Below, piece after piece: positions 8,011 to 16,426 of a DNA stretch of 64,000 nucleotides (positions are counted from its first letter, which is position 1; each line of letters begins with the position of its first letter). This stretch comes from Suilimivivens sp045586385. GTDB lineage: Bacteria > Bacillota > Clostridia > Lachnospirales > Lachnospiraceae. The notes beneath the pieces are model-generated. The model saw only the letters and a program-made list of their open reading frames with translations, was not told where the DNA came from and made no database searches. Where the stretch lies: NCBI GenBank assembly GCA_045586385.1, contig JAZNAE010000036.1, positions 7,799-71,798 on the forward strand. Reading direction: 5' to 3'. Both the position numbers and the translations under genes were made by a program.

Positions 8011-10392
8011 ATGTTATTACATATACTGAAAAAAGATTTAAAAAGAAAACGTACCATGAATGTAATATTGCTTTTGTTTATCATCATGGCAACCATGTTT
8101 CTGGCAAGCAGTGTCAGCAATCTGATTACCATATCGGGAGCAGTTGACCATTTTTTTGAAATATCAAAAACACCGGATTATTTGGTGTTCAGTTTGGGAG
8201 AAGACCACAAAGCTATTGATGAATTTTTTACTGAGAGTGAATATGTGACGGAATATGAGGAGCAGAAACTTTATACGCTCATAGATGAAGAAATTGAGAT
8301 TGTAAAAAGTACACAAAATCCTGAAAAACACAAGTTTATAAATTCCAATACAACCGCAGTGGAAGCAGTGCCGGATAATTTTTTAGTAGTGTTTGACGGA
8401 CAAGAAAAGCTTTCTTTAAAAAGAGGAGAAATTGCGCTTTGCAAGTTACAGGCAGAGGAAAATGACTTGCTGATTGGAGATGTCATAAGGCTTTCCTGTG
8501 GAAATAAGTCTATGGAGTTTACCTTGAAAGCCATTGTGAAGGATGCAGTTATGGGATCGCAAATGATGGGTTTTAAGAGAATTTTTATTTCTGTGGAAGA
8601 CTACGAGGAACTGACAGAAGGCAATGCGTCTGTTTACACCTATTTGCACGCTGCAAAAACATCTGATTTAAACGCTTTGTTGAAAGATTACAACAAAGGT
8701 AACTTTAGGCAAATGGAGGCTGTGGAAAGAAACACATTAGACATGATTTATGTTTTTGATATGTTGATAGCCGCTATATTAATTGTGGTAAGCGTGTGTC
8801 TGATACTGGTTTCTTTTCTTATTTTACGTTTTACCATTGTATTTACCTTGCAGGAAGATTATAAGGAAATTGGCATTATGAAGGCCATCGGCATTCCGGA
8901 TATAAGTATGAAAGGAATTTACCTGCTTAAGTATTTTGCTATTGCTACATTAGGGGCAGGCATCGGATTGGCTAGCAGTTTCCCGTTTGAAAAATTGTTA
9001 TTATCACAGGTGGTAAACAATTTTGTAATTGAAGATACAGAAAGTCATTTTATGTGTAATATTTTCTGTGCGGTTATCATTGTTGCATTGGTACTTCTGT
9101 TTTGCTATGGAAGTACGGGAAAAATAAAGCAATTTACCGTCATGGAAGCAATTCGGAGCGGAAATAATGGGGAGCGTTTTAAGGCGGCTCAAAAAATCAA
9201 TTTGTATAAGAGAAAAAGAATGCCTGCATTTTTCTATTTAGCATTTAATGATGTTTTAGGAAGTACGAGGCGTTACCTGATACTTGCATTTATCTTTTTC
9301 CTTGGAATGCTGGAAATGTTACTGCCCTTAACTGCTATGCATACGCTTTCCGACGAAAGTATTATCCGGACATTCTCCATGCAGCCTTGCAGTGTGTTTA
9401 TAGATAACGGGAAATTGGAACAGTATATAGTCGGGGAAGAAGATACCCGGGAAAAAGTACATAGTGATTTGGAAAAGTTAGAAAAAGAATTGACTGAAAA
9501 CGGATTACCTGCGGATGCATGGATTGAGTTTTACCATACTATTTCCTGTTATGCAGAGGATAAAGAAGAAAGCATAAGTCCCACCGTTATGCAGCAGACA
9601 GGAAAAGAGACGGATGACTATGATATGTTACAAGGACAAATGCCCAAATTGAATAACGAAATAGCAATTACGGAAGTTTCTGCAGAAAAATTGGGTGTTG
9701 GTATCGGGGATACGGTACATCTTCAGTTGCCCGATAAGGAAAAAGAATTTATTGTTACAGGTATTTATCAAAGTATGATGAATCTTGGAGAAGAAATCCG
9801 TGTCAGCAGGAATGCAGTTTTACCGCAGGAATGTGTGTCCGGCGGTATGGCAATTCAGGTTTTGATAGAGAGTGATTTGACGCAGGAAGAGATAAAACAA
9901 AGGATTCAGGATATTTATCCCAATTATGAGGTGGATACGGTACAGGAATATTTAAATAGCATGATTGGAAATATTTTGGATCAACTTGCCACATTAAAAT
10001 TCTTTATTGTAGCAGTAGTGCTTGTGATTAATATTTTGATTTCTGTCCTTACCATGAAAACATTAATGGCAAGGGAACGTGGAGAAATTGCTATGTTAAA
10101 GAGCATCGGATTCTCAAACAGTACCTTGCGTGCATGGCAAAGCGCAAGAATATCGATTGTACTGCTTGCAGCGATTGTATTGGGAACACTTACGTCAAAG
10201 ATACTTTCACCGATTGTGATAGGACCTATTTTTGCCATGATGGGCGGTACATCTATTAAATTGATAACAGATCCGTTGGAATCTTATGTGATTTTTCCCA
10301 TGATATTGCTTTTGGCAACGGGAGCGGCATCTTATGTATGCGCCCACGAAGTATCGAAAGTAGATTTAAAAGAAATTAATACGTTAGAATAG
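8011..10392 (+). CDS. FtsX-family ABC transporter permease
   Basis: 793 residues with two FtsX/MacB-type halves: a first membrane segment (about 17-38), a long extracytoplasmic region, three helices from about 244, a membrane segment near 421, a second extracytoplasmic region, and three final helices from about 662. This gives eight predicted spans. The ATG at 8011 follows GGAGGAG; an upstream ATG at 7954 lacks a site. The family moves lipids, peptides or antibiotics from the membrane outward. The ATPase gene follows 11 bases later and a two-component pair comes after it, as in antimicrobial peptide sensing/detoxification modules. Confidence 0.85.
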   Translation: MLLHILKKDLKRKRTMNVILLLFIIMATMFLASSVSNLITISGAVDHFFEISKTPDYLVFSLGEDHKAIDEFFTESEYVTEYEEQKLYTLIDEEIEIVKSTQNPEKHKFINSNTTAVEAVPDNFLVVFDGQEKLSLKRGEIALCKLQAEENDLLIGDVIRLSCGNKSMEFTLKAIVKDAVMGSQMMGFKRIFISVEDYEELTEGNASVYTYLHAAKTSDLNALLKDYNKGNFRQMEAVERNTLDMIYVFDMLIAAILIVVSVCLILVSFLILRFTIVFTLQEDYKEIGIMKAIGIPDISMKGIYLLKYFAIATLGAGIGLASSFPFEKLLLSQVVNNFVIEDTESHFMCNIFCAVIIVALVLLFCYGSTGKIKQFTVMEAIRSGNNGERFKAAQKINLYKRKRMPAFFYLAFNDVLGSTRRYLILAFIFFLGMLEMLLPLTAMHTLSDESIIRTFSMQPCSVFIDNGKLEQYIVGEEDTREKVHSDLEKLEKELTENGLPADAWIEFYHTISCYAEDKEESISPTVMQQTGKETDDYDMLQGQMPKLNNEIAITEVSAEKLGVGIGDTVHLQLPDKEKEFIVTGIYQSMMNLGEEIRVSRNAVLPQECVSGGMAIQVLIESDLTQEEIKQRIQDIYPNYEVDTVQEYLNSMIGNILDQLATLKFFIVAVVLVINILISVLTMKTLMARERGEIAMLKSIGFSNSTLRAWQSARISIVLLAAIVLGTLTSKILSPIVIGPIFAMMGGTSIKLITDPLESYVIFPMILLLATGAASYVCAHEVSKVDLKEINTLE

Positions 10393-10403
10393 GAGAGATG
10401 AAG

Positions 10404-11171
10404 ATGAGCAGACTGGCAGTAAAAGATTTGTGTAAAACATATATTGTAAACAAAAGACAAAACAATGTGCTTCGCAATGTGAATTTTACCATAGAAGAAG
10501 GAGAAATGGTGGCAATCATGGGACCTTCCGGGTCAGGGAAATCCACGCTACTTTACACCGTAAGCGGGATGGATAATGCCACCGCCGGAAAGGTAGATTT
10601 TTTTGGAAAAGAAATCGGAAACTTGAGCGCCGGGGATATGAGCAAAGTCAGATTAAAGGAAATGGGCTTTATTTTTCAGCAGATGTATATGTTAAAGAAT
10701 TTGACCATTTATGATAATATAGTGTTACCGGCATATCAGGCAAATGAAGGCGGAAAGAAAGAACGCGAGCAAATTAATGAACGTGCGAAAGAATTGATGC
10801 GTAAAATGGGAATCATTGAGGTGGCGGAGAATGACATCACAGAGGTTTCAGGAGGACAGCTTCAAAGAGCGTGTATCTGCAGAAGTTTGATTAATCAGCC
10901 AAAGATGATTTTTGCGGATGAGCCTACCGGTGCTTTAAATCAACAGAACTCTAAAGAAGTTATGAGGGAACTGAATCGCATTAATCAGGAAGGAACCACC
11001 ATTATGCTGGTAACTCATGACAGTAAAGTGGCAGCGAAGTGTGACAGAGTGCTTTACATCGAGGATGGCAATATCAAGGGAGAAATGAACCTTGGTAAAT
11101 TGCAGGAAGAAAGTGAACTGCGTGACAGAGAGCGGAAAATGTCAGGATGGCTTTTAGAGATGGGATGGTAA
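10404..11171 (+). CDS. ABC transporter ATP-binding protein (LolD/MacB/BceA type)
   Basis: 255 residues with complete ATPase motifs: Walker A GPSGSGKST, Q-loop in FIFQQMYML, signature SGGQLQRA, Walker B MIFADEPTGAL and H-loop VTHD. These mark the subfamily that pairs with FtsX-type permeases. The second ATG (10404) has the better spacing from AGGAG; an ATG at 10398 nearly touches it. It should energise the permease encoded just upstream. The gap to the response regulator gene is three bases. Confidence 0.9.
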   Translation: MSRLAVKDLCKTYIVNKRQNNVLRNVNFTIEEGEMVAIMGPSGSGKSTLLYTVSGMDNATAGKVDFFGKEIGNLSAGDMSKVRLKEMGFIFQQMYMLKNLTIYDNIVLPAYQANEGGKKEREQINERAKELMRKMGIIEVAENDITEVSGGQLQRACICRSLINQPKMIFADEPTGALNQQNSKEVMRELNRINQEGTTIMLVTHDSKVAAKCDRVLYIEDGNIKGEMNLGKLQEESELRDRERKMSGWLLEMGW

Positions 11172-11174
11172 AAA

Positions 11175-11861
11175 ATGTCTATGGTTGATATTTTATTGGT
11201 AGAAGATAATAAAGAACTGTCGGATTTGATAGGTATGTTTTTGAAAAAAGACGGATACGCCGTCAAGATAACGGAGAGTAGTGAGGAAGCGTTAGAGTTT
11301 TTAAAACAGAATAAGGCGAAACTGATTCTACTGGATGTGATGTTGCCGGGTATGGACGGATTTGGATTTTGCGCAAAGGTTCGTGAAATGAGTAACATAC
11401 CCATTATTATTATGAGTGCCAAGGTGGATAAAGAAGATAAATTAAACGGTTTTTTGCAAGGGGCAGATGACTATTTGGAAAAACCCGTGGACATTGATAT
11501 TTTGCGTGCCAAAATCGGAGCACTTATGAAAAGAAATTATGAGCTAAAACAGGAAAACGCTTTATTACAATCCGGCGCAGTTACCATAGATAAAGATGCA
11601 AAACAGGTCTTCTTTCATGGAAAAGAACTGTCACTTACGGTAAAAGAATATGAATTGTTACTTTTGCTTGCAGAAAATCCGGGAAAGACTTTAAATAAAG
11701 ATTTTTTGTTTAATGAAGTCTGGGGCATGGACAGTTTCAGTGAAAATCAGACACTTACCGTACATATTAAAATGCTCCGTGATAAGGTGGAGGAAGAGCC
11801 GACAAAACCGGTAAGGATTAAAACCGTGTGGGGTGTGGGATACCGATATGAAGAAGTTTAA
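11175..11861 (+). CDS. OmpR/PhoB-type response regulator
   Basis: 228 residues: receiver domain (about 1-118) with the acidic pocket E10/D11, phospho-acceptor D54 in ILLDVMLPG, S81 and K103 of EKP, followed by a winged-helix DNA-binding domain (about 130-226) ending GVGYRYEEV. It should be phosphorylated by the overlapping histidine kinase and probably controls the transporter genes before it. Its stop lies 14 bases inside the kinase gene, implying coupling. Confidence 0.93.
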   Translation: MSMVDILLVEDNKELSDLIGMFLKKDGYAVKITESSEEALEFLKQNKAKLILLDVMLPGMDGFGFCAKVREMSNIPIIIMSAKVDKEDKLNGFLQGADDYLEKPVDIDILRAKIGALMKRNYELKQENALLQSGAVTIDKDAKQVFFHGKELSLTVKEYELLLLLAENPGKTLNKDFLFNEVWGMDSFSENQTLTVHIKMLRDKVEEEPTKPVRIKTVWGVGYRYEEV

Positions 11862-13122
11862 TTTTTTGATAGGTTTAACAGGACTGCTTTACCTTGCACT
11901 AATGATTATAACAGGTTGTTTTATCTTAAGGCAAAGTGCAGAGAGCGACGGACTTTATCTGGTGGAGGCAAACAGAATTATGAGAGGAATGGAAGAGCAG
12001 GGTGGCTTTTCCATTCCTGATTTGGCTGAATATGCACAGATAAAGTCGGTAGATTTTCTGGCAGGGGAAGAGGTCTTTGATACAGAGAAAGCAGAAACTT
12101 TTTATCATAAGAAGAACGGATATGAAACGTATATGGAGCCGCTTGTGATAAACGGGGATATTTTGGGGACGGTCCGCATGGATTATCAGCAAAGCGTGGA
12201 TAATCAAAAATTATTCTGGATGTTAGAGAGTGTGATTGCGGTAGCAGGCGTGTTATCCATTCTTTTACTTTTTTATGTTCGTAATAAGGTGGTTCGTCCT
12301 TTTGCATTGCTGAGGGATATGCCTTATGAACTTTCCAAAGGAAGACTTGGTACAGAAGTTGAAGAAAGCAAAGACCGATATTTCGGAAAATTCATCTGGG
12401 GAATGTCGATGCTGCGGGACACCTTGAAATCGTCTCAGGCAAAAAACTTGAAGTTGGAAAAGGAAAAGAAGATGATGCTCCTTTCCGTTTCCCATGATAT
12501 TAAAACGCCTTTAAATTCCATTAAACTGTATGCGAAGGCATTGGAAGAAGGAATGTATGAAACGCGGGAAGAGCAAATTCATGTGGCGAAATCCATTCAG
12601 AAGCTATCCGGTGAGATTGAAGACTTTGTGAAAGAGATTGTCAAAAATTCCAGTGAAGAAATTATACCCATTGAAGTGGAAAATGGTGAATTTTATTTAA
12701 AAGAACTTGTGGAAAAGGTAAAAGAATACTATGAGCCGAAATGTAAATTAGTCATGACAGAATTTTCAGTTGCCGGCTTTGAAAACCGACTTCTAAAAGG
12801 AAACAAAGACAGTGCGTTTGAAGTAATAGAAAATATCATGGAAAATGCCTTTAAATATAGTGATGGAAAGAAAATTGCGATTGACTTTTATGAGGAAGAC
12901 GGTTGCCAGATTGTGAAAATAACAAGTAGCGGAAATACTATAAAGCCGGATGAGATGCCTCATTTGTTTGACAGCTTTTATCGCGGAAGCAATGTGGGAG
13001 CACAGGAAGGAAACGGTCTGGGACTTTACATTTGCCGTGAGATTATGCGTAAGATGGAAGGTGAAATATTTGCACGGTGTGAGGAGGATGGAATGAGTTT
13101 TCATCTTGCGTTTGTGATATGA
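11848..13122 (+). CDS. sensor histidine kinase
   Basis: 424 residues: membrane segment at about 7-27, a short extracytoplasmic sensor region of roughly 100 residues, a second membrane segment, a HAMP-like linker, the HisKA box SVSHDIKTPLNS with phospho-acceptor H216, and a HATPase domain with ENIMENAFKYS (N box) and GNGLGLYI (G box). The small sensor domain separates it from the loopless BceS type. The ATG at 11848 was preferred to a GTG at 11833. Partner is the overlapping response regulator. Confidence 0.9.
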   Translation: MKKFNFLIGLTGLLYLALMIITGCFILRQSAESDGLYLVEANRIMRGMEEQGGFSIPDLAEYAQIKSVDFLAGEEVFDTEKAETFYHKKNGYETYMEPLVINGDILGTVRMDYQQSVDNQKLFWMLESVIAVAGVLSILLLFYVRNKVVRPFALLRDMPYELSKGRLGTEVEESKDRYFGKFIWGMSMLRDTLKSSQAKNLKLEKEKKMMLLSVSHDIKTPLNSIKLYAKALEEGMYETREEQIHVAKSIQKLSGEIEDFVKEIVKNSSEEIIPIEVENGEFYLKELVEKVKEYYEPKCKLVMTEFSVAGFENRLLKGNKDSAFEVIENIMENAFKYSDGKKIAIDFYEEDGCQIVKITSSGNTIKPDEMPHLFDSFYRGSNVGAQEGNGLGLYICREIMRKMEGEIFARCEEDGMSFHLAFVI

Positions 13123-13149
13123 TAATATAAAAAAGGGAATAAAAGCACA

Positions 13150-13177
13150 TTTACAATTATTTGGATAAGTGTATAAT
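13150..13177 (+). promoter_or_regulatory. sigma-A-like promoter for the phosphatidyltransferase gene
   Basis: TTTACA (13150-13155) and TATAAT (13172-13177) are separated by 16 bases, 27 bases before the start codon of the CDP-alcohol phosphatidyltransferase gene. It suggests this gene is transcribed separately from the two-component operon. Confidence 0.65.
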
Positions 13178-13203
13178 AGTAAAAAGAGGGACGATGAAAG
13201 AGT

Positions 13204-13749
13204 ATGAAAAAGTTTTTTACACTACCAAATATGATTACTTCCCTACGAATAGTAGGAACTTTATTTTTATTATTTATTCATCCGTTTACGGCGGCATTTT
13301 ATATTATTTATACATTATGTGGGGTTACGGATGTATTGGATGGCTTTATAGCCAGAAGAACAAAGAGTATCAGTGAGTTTGGTGCTAAGCTGGACAGTAT
13401 AGCTGATTTATTGTTCTATTCTATTATGATCATAAAAGTTTTTCCGATATTACTTGAAGTGCTGCCGATGCAGGTTTGGTATATGGTGGCAGGGGTATTA
13501 ATAATTCGGTCGGCATGCTATTTGTTAGCGGCTATTAAGTATCGGAAGTTTGCATCTTTACATACATACATGAATAAGGTTACGGGATTGGCCGTATTTT
13601 CAATTCCCTATTTTATCAGGGAGCCTTATGCAGTTATGGTATGTAAAGTAATTGCGGTTATTGCAGGAACAGCTGCGCTGGAAGAACTGATTATGCATAT
13701 CGTGAGGAAAGAATATAAACCCGGTGTGAAAACAATATTGGATATTTAA
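13204..13749 (+). CDS. CDP-alcohol phosphatidyltransferase family protein
   Basis: 181-residue integral membrane protein with the complete family signature, D-x2-D-G-x2-A-R-x8-G-x3-D-x3-D, read across residues 43-68 (DVLDGFIARR then EFGAKLDSIAD). Such enzymes displace CMP from a CDP-alcohol; the commonest is phosphatidylglycerophosphate synthase PgsA. The opening FFTLPNMITSLRI also fits PgsA-like members, but the exact acceptor alcohol is not fixed by sequence. Another 71-codon frame overlaps the start and is rejected. Confidence 0.85.
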   Translation: MKKFFTLPNMITSLRIVGTLFLLFIHPFTAAFYIIYTLCGVTDVLDGFIARRTKSISEFGAKLDSIADLLFYSIMIIKVFPILLEVLPMQVWYMVAGVLIIRSACYLLAAIKYRKFASLHTYMNKVTGLAVFSIPYFIREPYAVMVCKVIAVIAGTAALEELIMHIVRKEYKPGVKTILDI

Positions 13750-13755
13750 AAAACA

Positions 13756-13795
13756 AAACCTGATAGAAATCTATTTTCTATCAGGTTTATTTTTT
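13756..13795. terminator. bidirectional intrinsic terminator
   Basis: A perfect 14-bp inverted repeat (13756-13769 and 13775-13788) with a 5-base loop, A-rich on the left and T-rich on the right. It lies between convergent genes and should stop transcription from both the phosphatidyltransferase and the CPBP protein. Confidence 0.9.
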
Positions 13796-13799
13796 AAAA

Positions 13800-14723
13800 T
13801 TATACTGTTTTCTTTGTATCCTTTATCATGATAGCTGCCATGATAATTGCACAAACAATAAAAGCAGATCCTCCGATAATACCGGTAGAAGCCGGTCCCA
13901 CAAAAGGATTGATACTTGTATTTACATCAGCAAAAAATAACGGTGCCGCGGCAAAGCCGTTTAAGCTTCCGTGGGCTATGGCAGCGGGAAGACAACTACC
14001 TGTGCGGATAGTGATAAAAGTAAAGATAACGCCAATCACAATGCAAAAACAGCACATAGCAAAAATGCCTGTAAAGGGATATCCCCAGTATCCTGTGCCG
14101 TAATTATGTCCGATTGCAGTAAGAGGTGCATGCCATAATCCCCAAATGACTCCGTTTACAAGGAGAACTACCGGCAGGCTGAACTTTTCCTGCATTTTAG
14201 GAAGAAGATATCCTCGCCAGCCCCATTCTTCCCCAAAGCAGGTAAAGATATTAAGAAGCGGTCCGATTAACAGGGCCGTAAGAGATTGCGCAATCATGGT
14301 CGTTTTTAACATATCTGCGGTGACCTCAACTCCTTGTGCGGCAAATGTCGCAGCCATATAAGACATGCCGGAATCAAATTTATCAGGGAAAATCACATAA
14401 AATACGATAGCACCTAATATAATGAGTACCCAGGGACCAAACCAACCAAATAAAAAGTAGGGAATACTTTTCCGTCCTGTTTTAGGAACAATGTAGGAAT
14501 TTTTAAAGCCTTCCTTGGTGATCAGCCTGGTAAAAAGAACACCGATTGCCGGAATAAACATAACACTTCCGACCAGGAGTTGGCCTATCATTTGCATACC
14601 TACGGAAATACTGCTTATTGCGGGATATATTACCGCAAATGAAAGCAAATAAGTAATGCCGAAGGTAATGGCTAAATAGATGATAATACGTTTCGTAGTT
14701 AAGCTTTTTTCAGTCTGTTCCAT
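13800..14723 (-). CDS. CPBP family intramembrane protease
   Basis: 307-residue polytopic membrane protein of the CAAX-protease/bacteriocin-processing family. The first motif FGEEWGWRGYLLPKM supplies the catalytic Glu pair and Arg, and WGLWHAPL the following His; a further His lies in AHGSLNG. AGGAGG stands before the ATG. It is the last gene of a leftward operon led by a MerR regulator. Family members cleave membrane proteins or provide immunity to bacteriocins; the target is unknown. Confidence 0.88.
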   Translation of the reverse strand: MEQTEKSLTTKRIIIYLAITFGITYLLSFAVIYPAISSISVGMQMIGQLLVGSVMFIPAIGVLFTRLITKEGFKNSYIVPKTGRKSIPYFLFGWFGPWVLIILGAIVFYVIFPDKFDSGMSYMAATFAAQGVEVTADMLKTTMIAQSLTALLIGPLLNIFTCFGEEWGWRGYLLPKMQEKFSLPVVLLVNGVIWGLWHAPLTAIGHNYGTGYWGYPFTGIFAMCCFCIVIGVIFTFITIRTGSCLPAAIAHGSLNGFAAAPLFFADVNTSINPFVGPASTGIIGGSAFIVCAIIMAAIMIKDTKKTV

Positions 14724-14732
14724 AACGGCCTC

Positions 14733-15047
14733 CTAGGATATAATTTTTACGGCTGTGCCGTATGCAATTACTTCGGCGGCACCTGACATGACGGAAGAAG
14801 TTCCGTAGCGTACATTAATAACAGCGTCTGCACCTAATTCATTTGCTTCGTCTACCATACGCTTTACAGCGATTTGTCTTGCTTCGTTTAACATCTGGGT
14901 ATATCCTACCAATTCTCCGCCTACCAAAGTTTTCATGGCAGCCATAAAGTCACGGCCCACGTTTTTGGTGTGCACAACAGTTCCTTTTACAATACCTAAA
15001 TCTTCAATTTCCTTTCCCGGAATATAATCAATACTTAGAAGCTTCAT
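14733..15047 (-). CDS. YbjQ/UPF0145 family protein
   Basis: 104 residues. The opening IPGKEIEDLGIVKGTVV, the central ARQIAVKRMVDEANELGADAVINVRY and the C-terminal AYGTAVKI follow the YbjQ (UPF0145) fold, a small domain that forms pentamers and is described as putative heavy-metal-binding. Its start lies 20 bases inside the MerR gene's end with AAGGAGGAG in front, so translation is coupled. Physiological role unknown. Confidence 0.85.
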   Translation of the reverse strand: MKLLSIDYIPGKEIEDLGIVKGTVVHTKNVGRDFMAAMKTLVGGELVGYTQMLNEARQIAVKRMVDEANELGADAVINVRYGTSSVMSGAAEVIAYGTAVKIIS

Positions 15048-15675
15048 CTAATTCTCCTCCTTCAATTTCTTTAAATCTTTCTTTTAATGCAAGTAATGTG
15101 CCGATGACGCTGCCTATTGCAATCAGTGCTAATAAGAAGATTACACCAAGTGGAACGTTATCTCCACTTTCTAGAATGACCCAAACAACAAGAATAATGG
15201 GAATAACCATTATTAAGATTGCACTGGTAGCAGCCACAAGAGCATTTTTCTTTAATAATTTTTTATCGCTCTTTTTGATATCCATAAATCTTGTGCCTCC
15301 ATCTTCCATGTTTTCCATGTCGGAAAGAAGTTTTTCTACAGGCAATGTATCCAGCGTGACATCTGAAGAGAGAATGTCTTTACAAAAACCTTGTATGGAA
15401 TCCAGATTTTTGCTTTCCCTCTCTAAGGTAATCAAATGTCGCTTAAGGCAATCTTCCAAGGTAAGATGTTTTGACTGTAACTTTCGGATTTCTTCGATAG
15501 GAATACCAAGTTTTCGAAGTAGTTTAATTTGTTGCAGTATGTAAACATCTTCTTCAGAATAGTCACGATATCCGTTTCCTGCGTTGCGGGACGGACTTAA
15601 AAGACCTTGTTGTTCATAAAAACGGATATTCTTTTTGGTAATGCCTATGGCCTGTTCCACTTCATTAATTTTCAT
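15028..15675 (-). CDS. MerR family regulator with C-terminal membrane segments
   Basis: 215 residues. The N-terminal MerR winged helix is clear (INEVEQAIGITKKNIRFYEQQGLL, read in parts; then YRDYSEEDV), followed by a dimerisation helix to about residue 120. The C-terminal third holds two hydrophobic helices, so the regulator is probably membrane-tethered and may sense an envelope signal. It heads the MerR-YbjQ-CPBP operon and its promoter carries a MerR-type operator, implying autoregulation. Confidence 0.88.
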   Translation of the reverse strand: MKINEVEQAIGITKKNIRFYEQQGLLSPSRNAGNGYRDYSEEDVYILQQIKLLRKLGIPIEEIRKLQSKHLTLEDCLKRHLITLERESKNLDSIQGFCKDILSSDVTLDTLPVEKLLSDMENMEDGGTRFMDIKKSDKKLLKKNALVAATSAILIMVIPIILVVWVILESGDNVPLGVIFLLALIAIGSVIGTLLALKERFKEIEGGELDEASKY

Positions 15676-15697
15676 GACTTGCCTCCTTTCACGCTCT

Positions 15698-15728
15698 ATC
15701 CTATACCTTCCACAAAGAGGAAGGTCAA
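15698..15728 (-). promoter_or_regulatory. MerR-type promoter/operator
   Basis: On the minus strand TTGACC (15728-15723) and TAGGAT (15703-15698) are separated by 19 bases. This over-long spacer is typical of promoters that MerR proteins untwist. It contains a perfect 7-bp inverted repeat, ACCTTCC and GGAAGGT (15705-15711 and 15719-15725). It lies about 23 bases before the MerR start codon, so the gene probably regulates itself and the two genes behind it. Confidence 0.85.
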
Positions 15729-15872
15729 TACTTTTTTAAAAAAATTTTTATGACAAAAAATACTTCTATTATATTACCACAATACAAGGGAAATTACTAT
15801 TTGCAATCAACCTTTCTTATGATAAAATTATAAGTGGTAAAGCAAAAATTTTTTATTGCGGAGGATAAAATC

Positions 15873-16421
15873 ATGGACAAGAAAATTACTATTAAAAGTA
15901 TCGTAGCAATCGGTATCGGAGCAGCACTCTTTTTTGTAGCGGGACGTTTCATTGCAATTCCGATTTTTGCTAACACAACAGCAAATTTACAGTATGGTAT
16001 TTTGTCTGTATTCAGTATCATTTTTGGACCCCTTGTTGGTGCACTTGCGGGATTTATCGGACATACCTTAATTGATTTGTCATGGGGTGGTCCTTGGTGG
16101 AGCTGGATTATTGCATCTGCAGTATTCGGTGTTCTTGTAGGACTTGTTAAGAAGAAAATTGATATTGAAAACGGTAAATTCGGCAAGAAAGAAATTATCA
16201 CTTTTAACGTAGCACAGATCATTGCACATGCGATTTGCTGGATCGTAATTGCAAGTGCCCTTGATGTTCTTATTTATCAGGAAGCGATTTCTAAATTAGT
16301 AGGACAGAGTCTTATCGCTTTTGCCGCAAACTCTGTTACAACTGCTATCGTAGGAACATTACTGTTACTGGCATATGCTAAGACAAGAACCAAAGCAGGA
16401 AGCCTTCAGAAGGAAGATTAA
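15873..16421 (+). CDS. UPF0397 family ECF transporter S component
   Basis: 182-residue membrane protein with five to six predicted helices. The stretches NTTANLQYGILS, IFGPLVGALAGFIGH and GPWWSWIIASAVFG, and the basic tail ending GSLQKED, match UPF0397 proteins, predicted substrate-binding subunits of energy-coupling-factor vitamin/metabolite importers. ATG at 15873 follows GGAGG. The dual ATPase and T component follow immediately, completing the transporter. The substrate is not known and no riboswitch is visible upstream. Confidence 0.85.
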   Translation: MDKKITIKSIVAIGIGAALFFVAGRFIAIPIFANTTANLQYGILSVFSIIFGPLVGALAGFIGHTLIDLSWGGPWWSWIIASAVFGVLVGLVKKKIDIENGKFGKKEIITFNVAQIIAHAICWIVIASALDVLIYQEAISKLVGQSLIAFAANSVTTAIVGTLLLLAYAKTRTKAGSLQKED

Positions 16422-16426
16422 TTAAC

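Noticed and set aside
13161..13376. 71-codon frame overlapping the start of the phosphatidyltransferase gene
   Set aside because: The alternative frame carries the complete D-x2-D-G-x2-A-R signature and a clear promoter; this frame has no support.
15676..15872. Possible riboswitch (thiamine, SAM) ahead of the UPF0397 transporter
   Set aside because: No conserved aptamer elements were found; the region holds the MerR promoter in the other direction and an ordinary leader.
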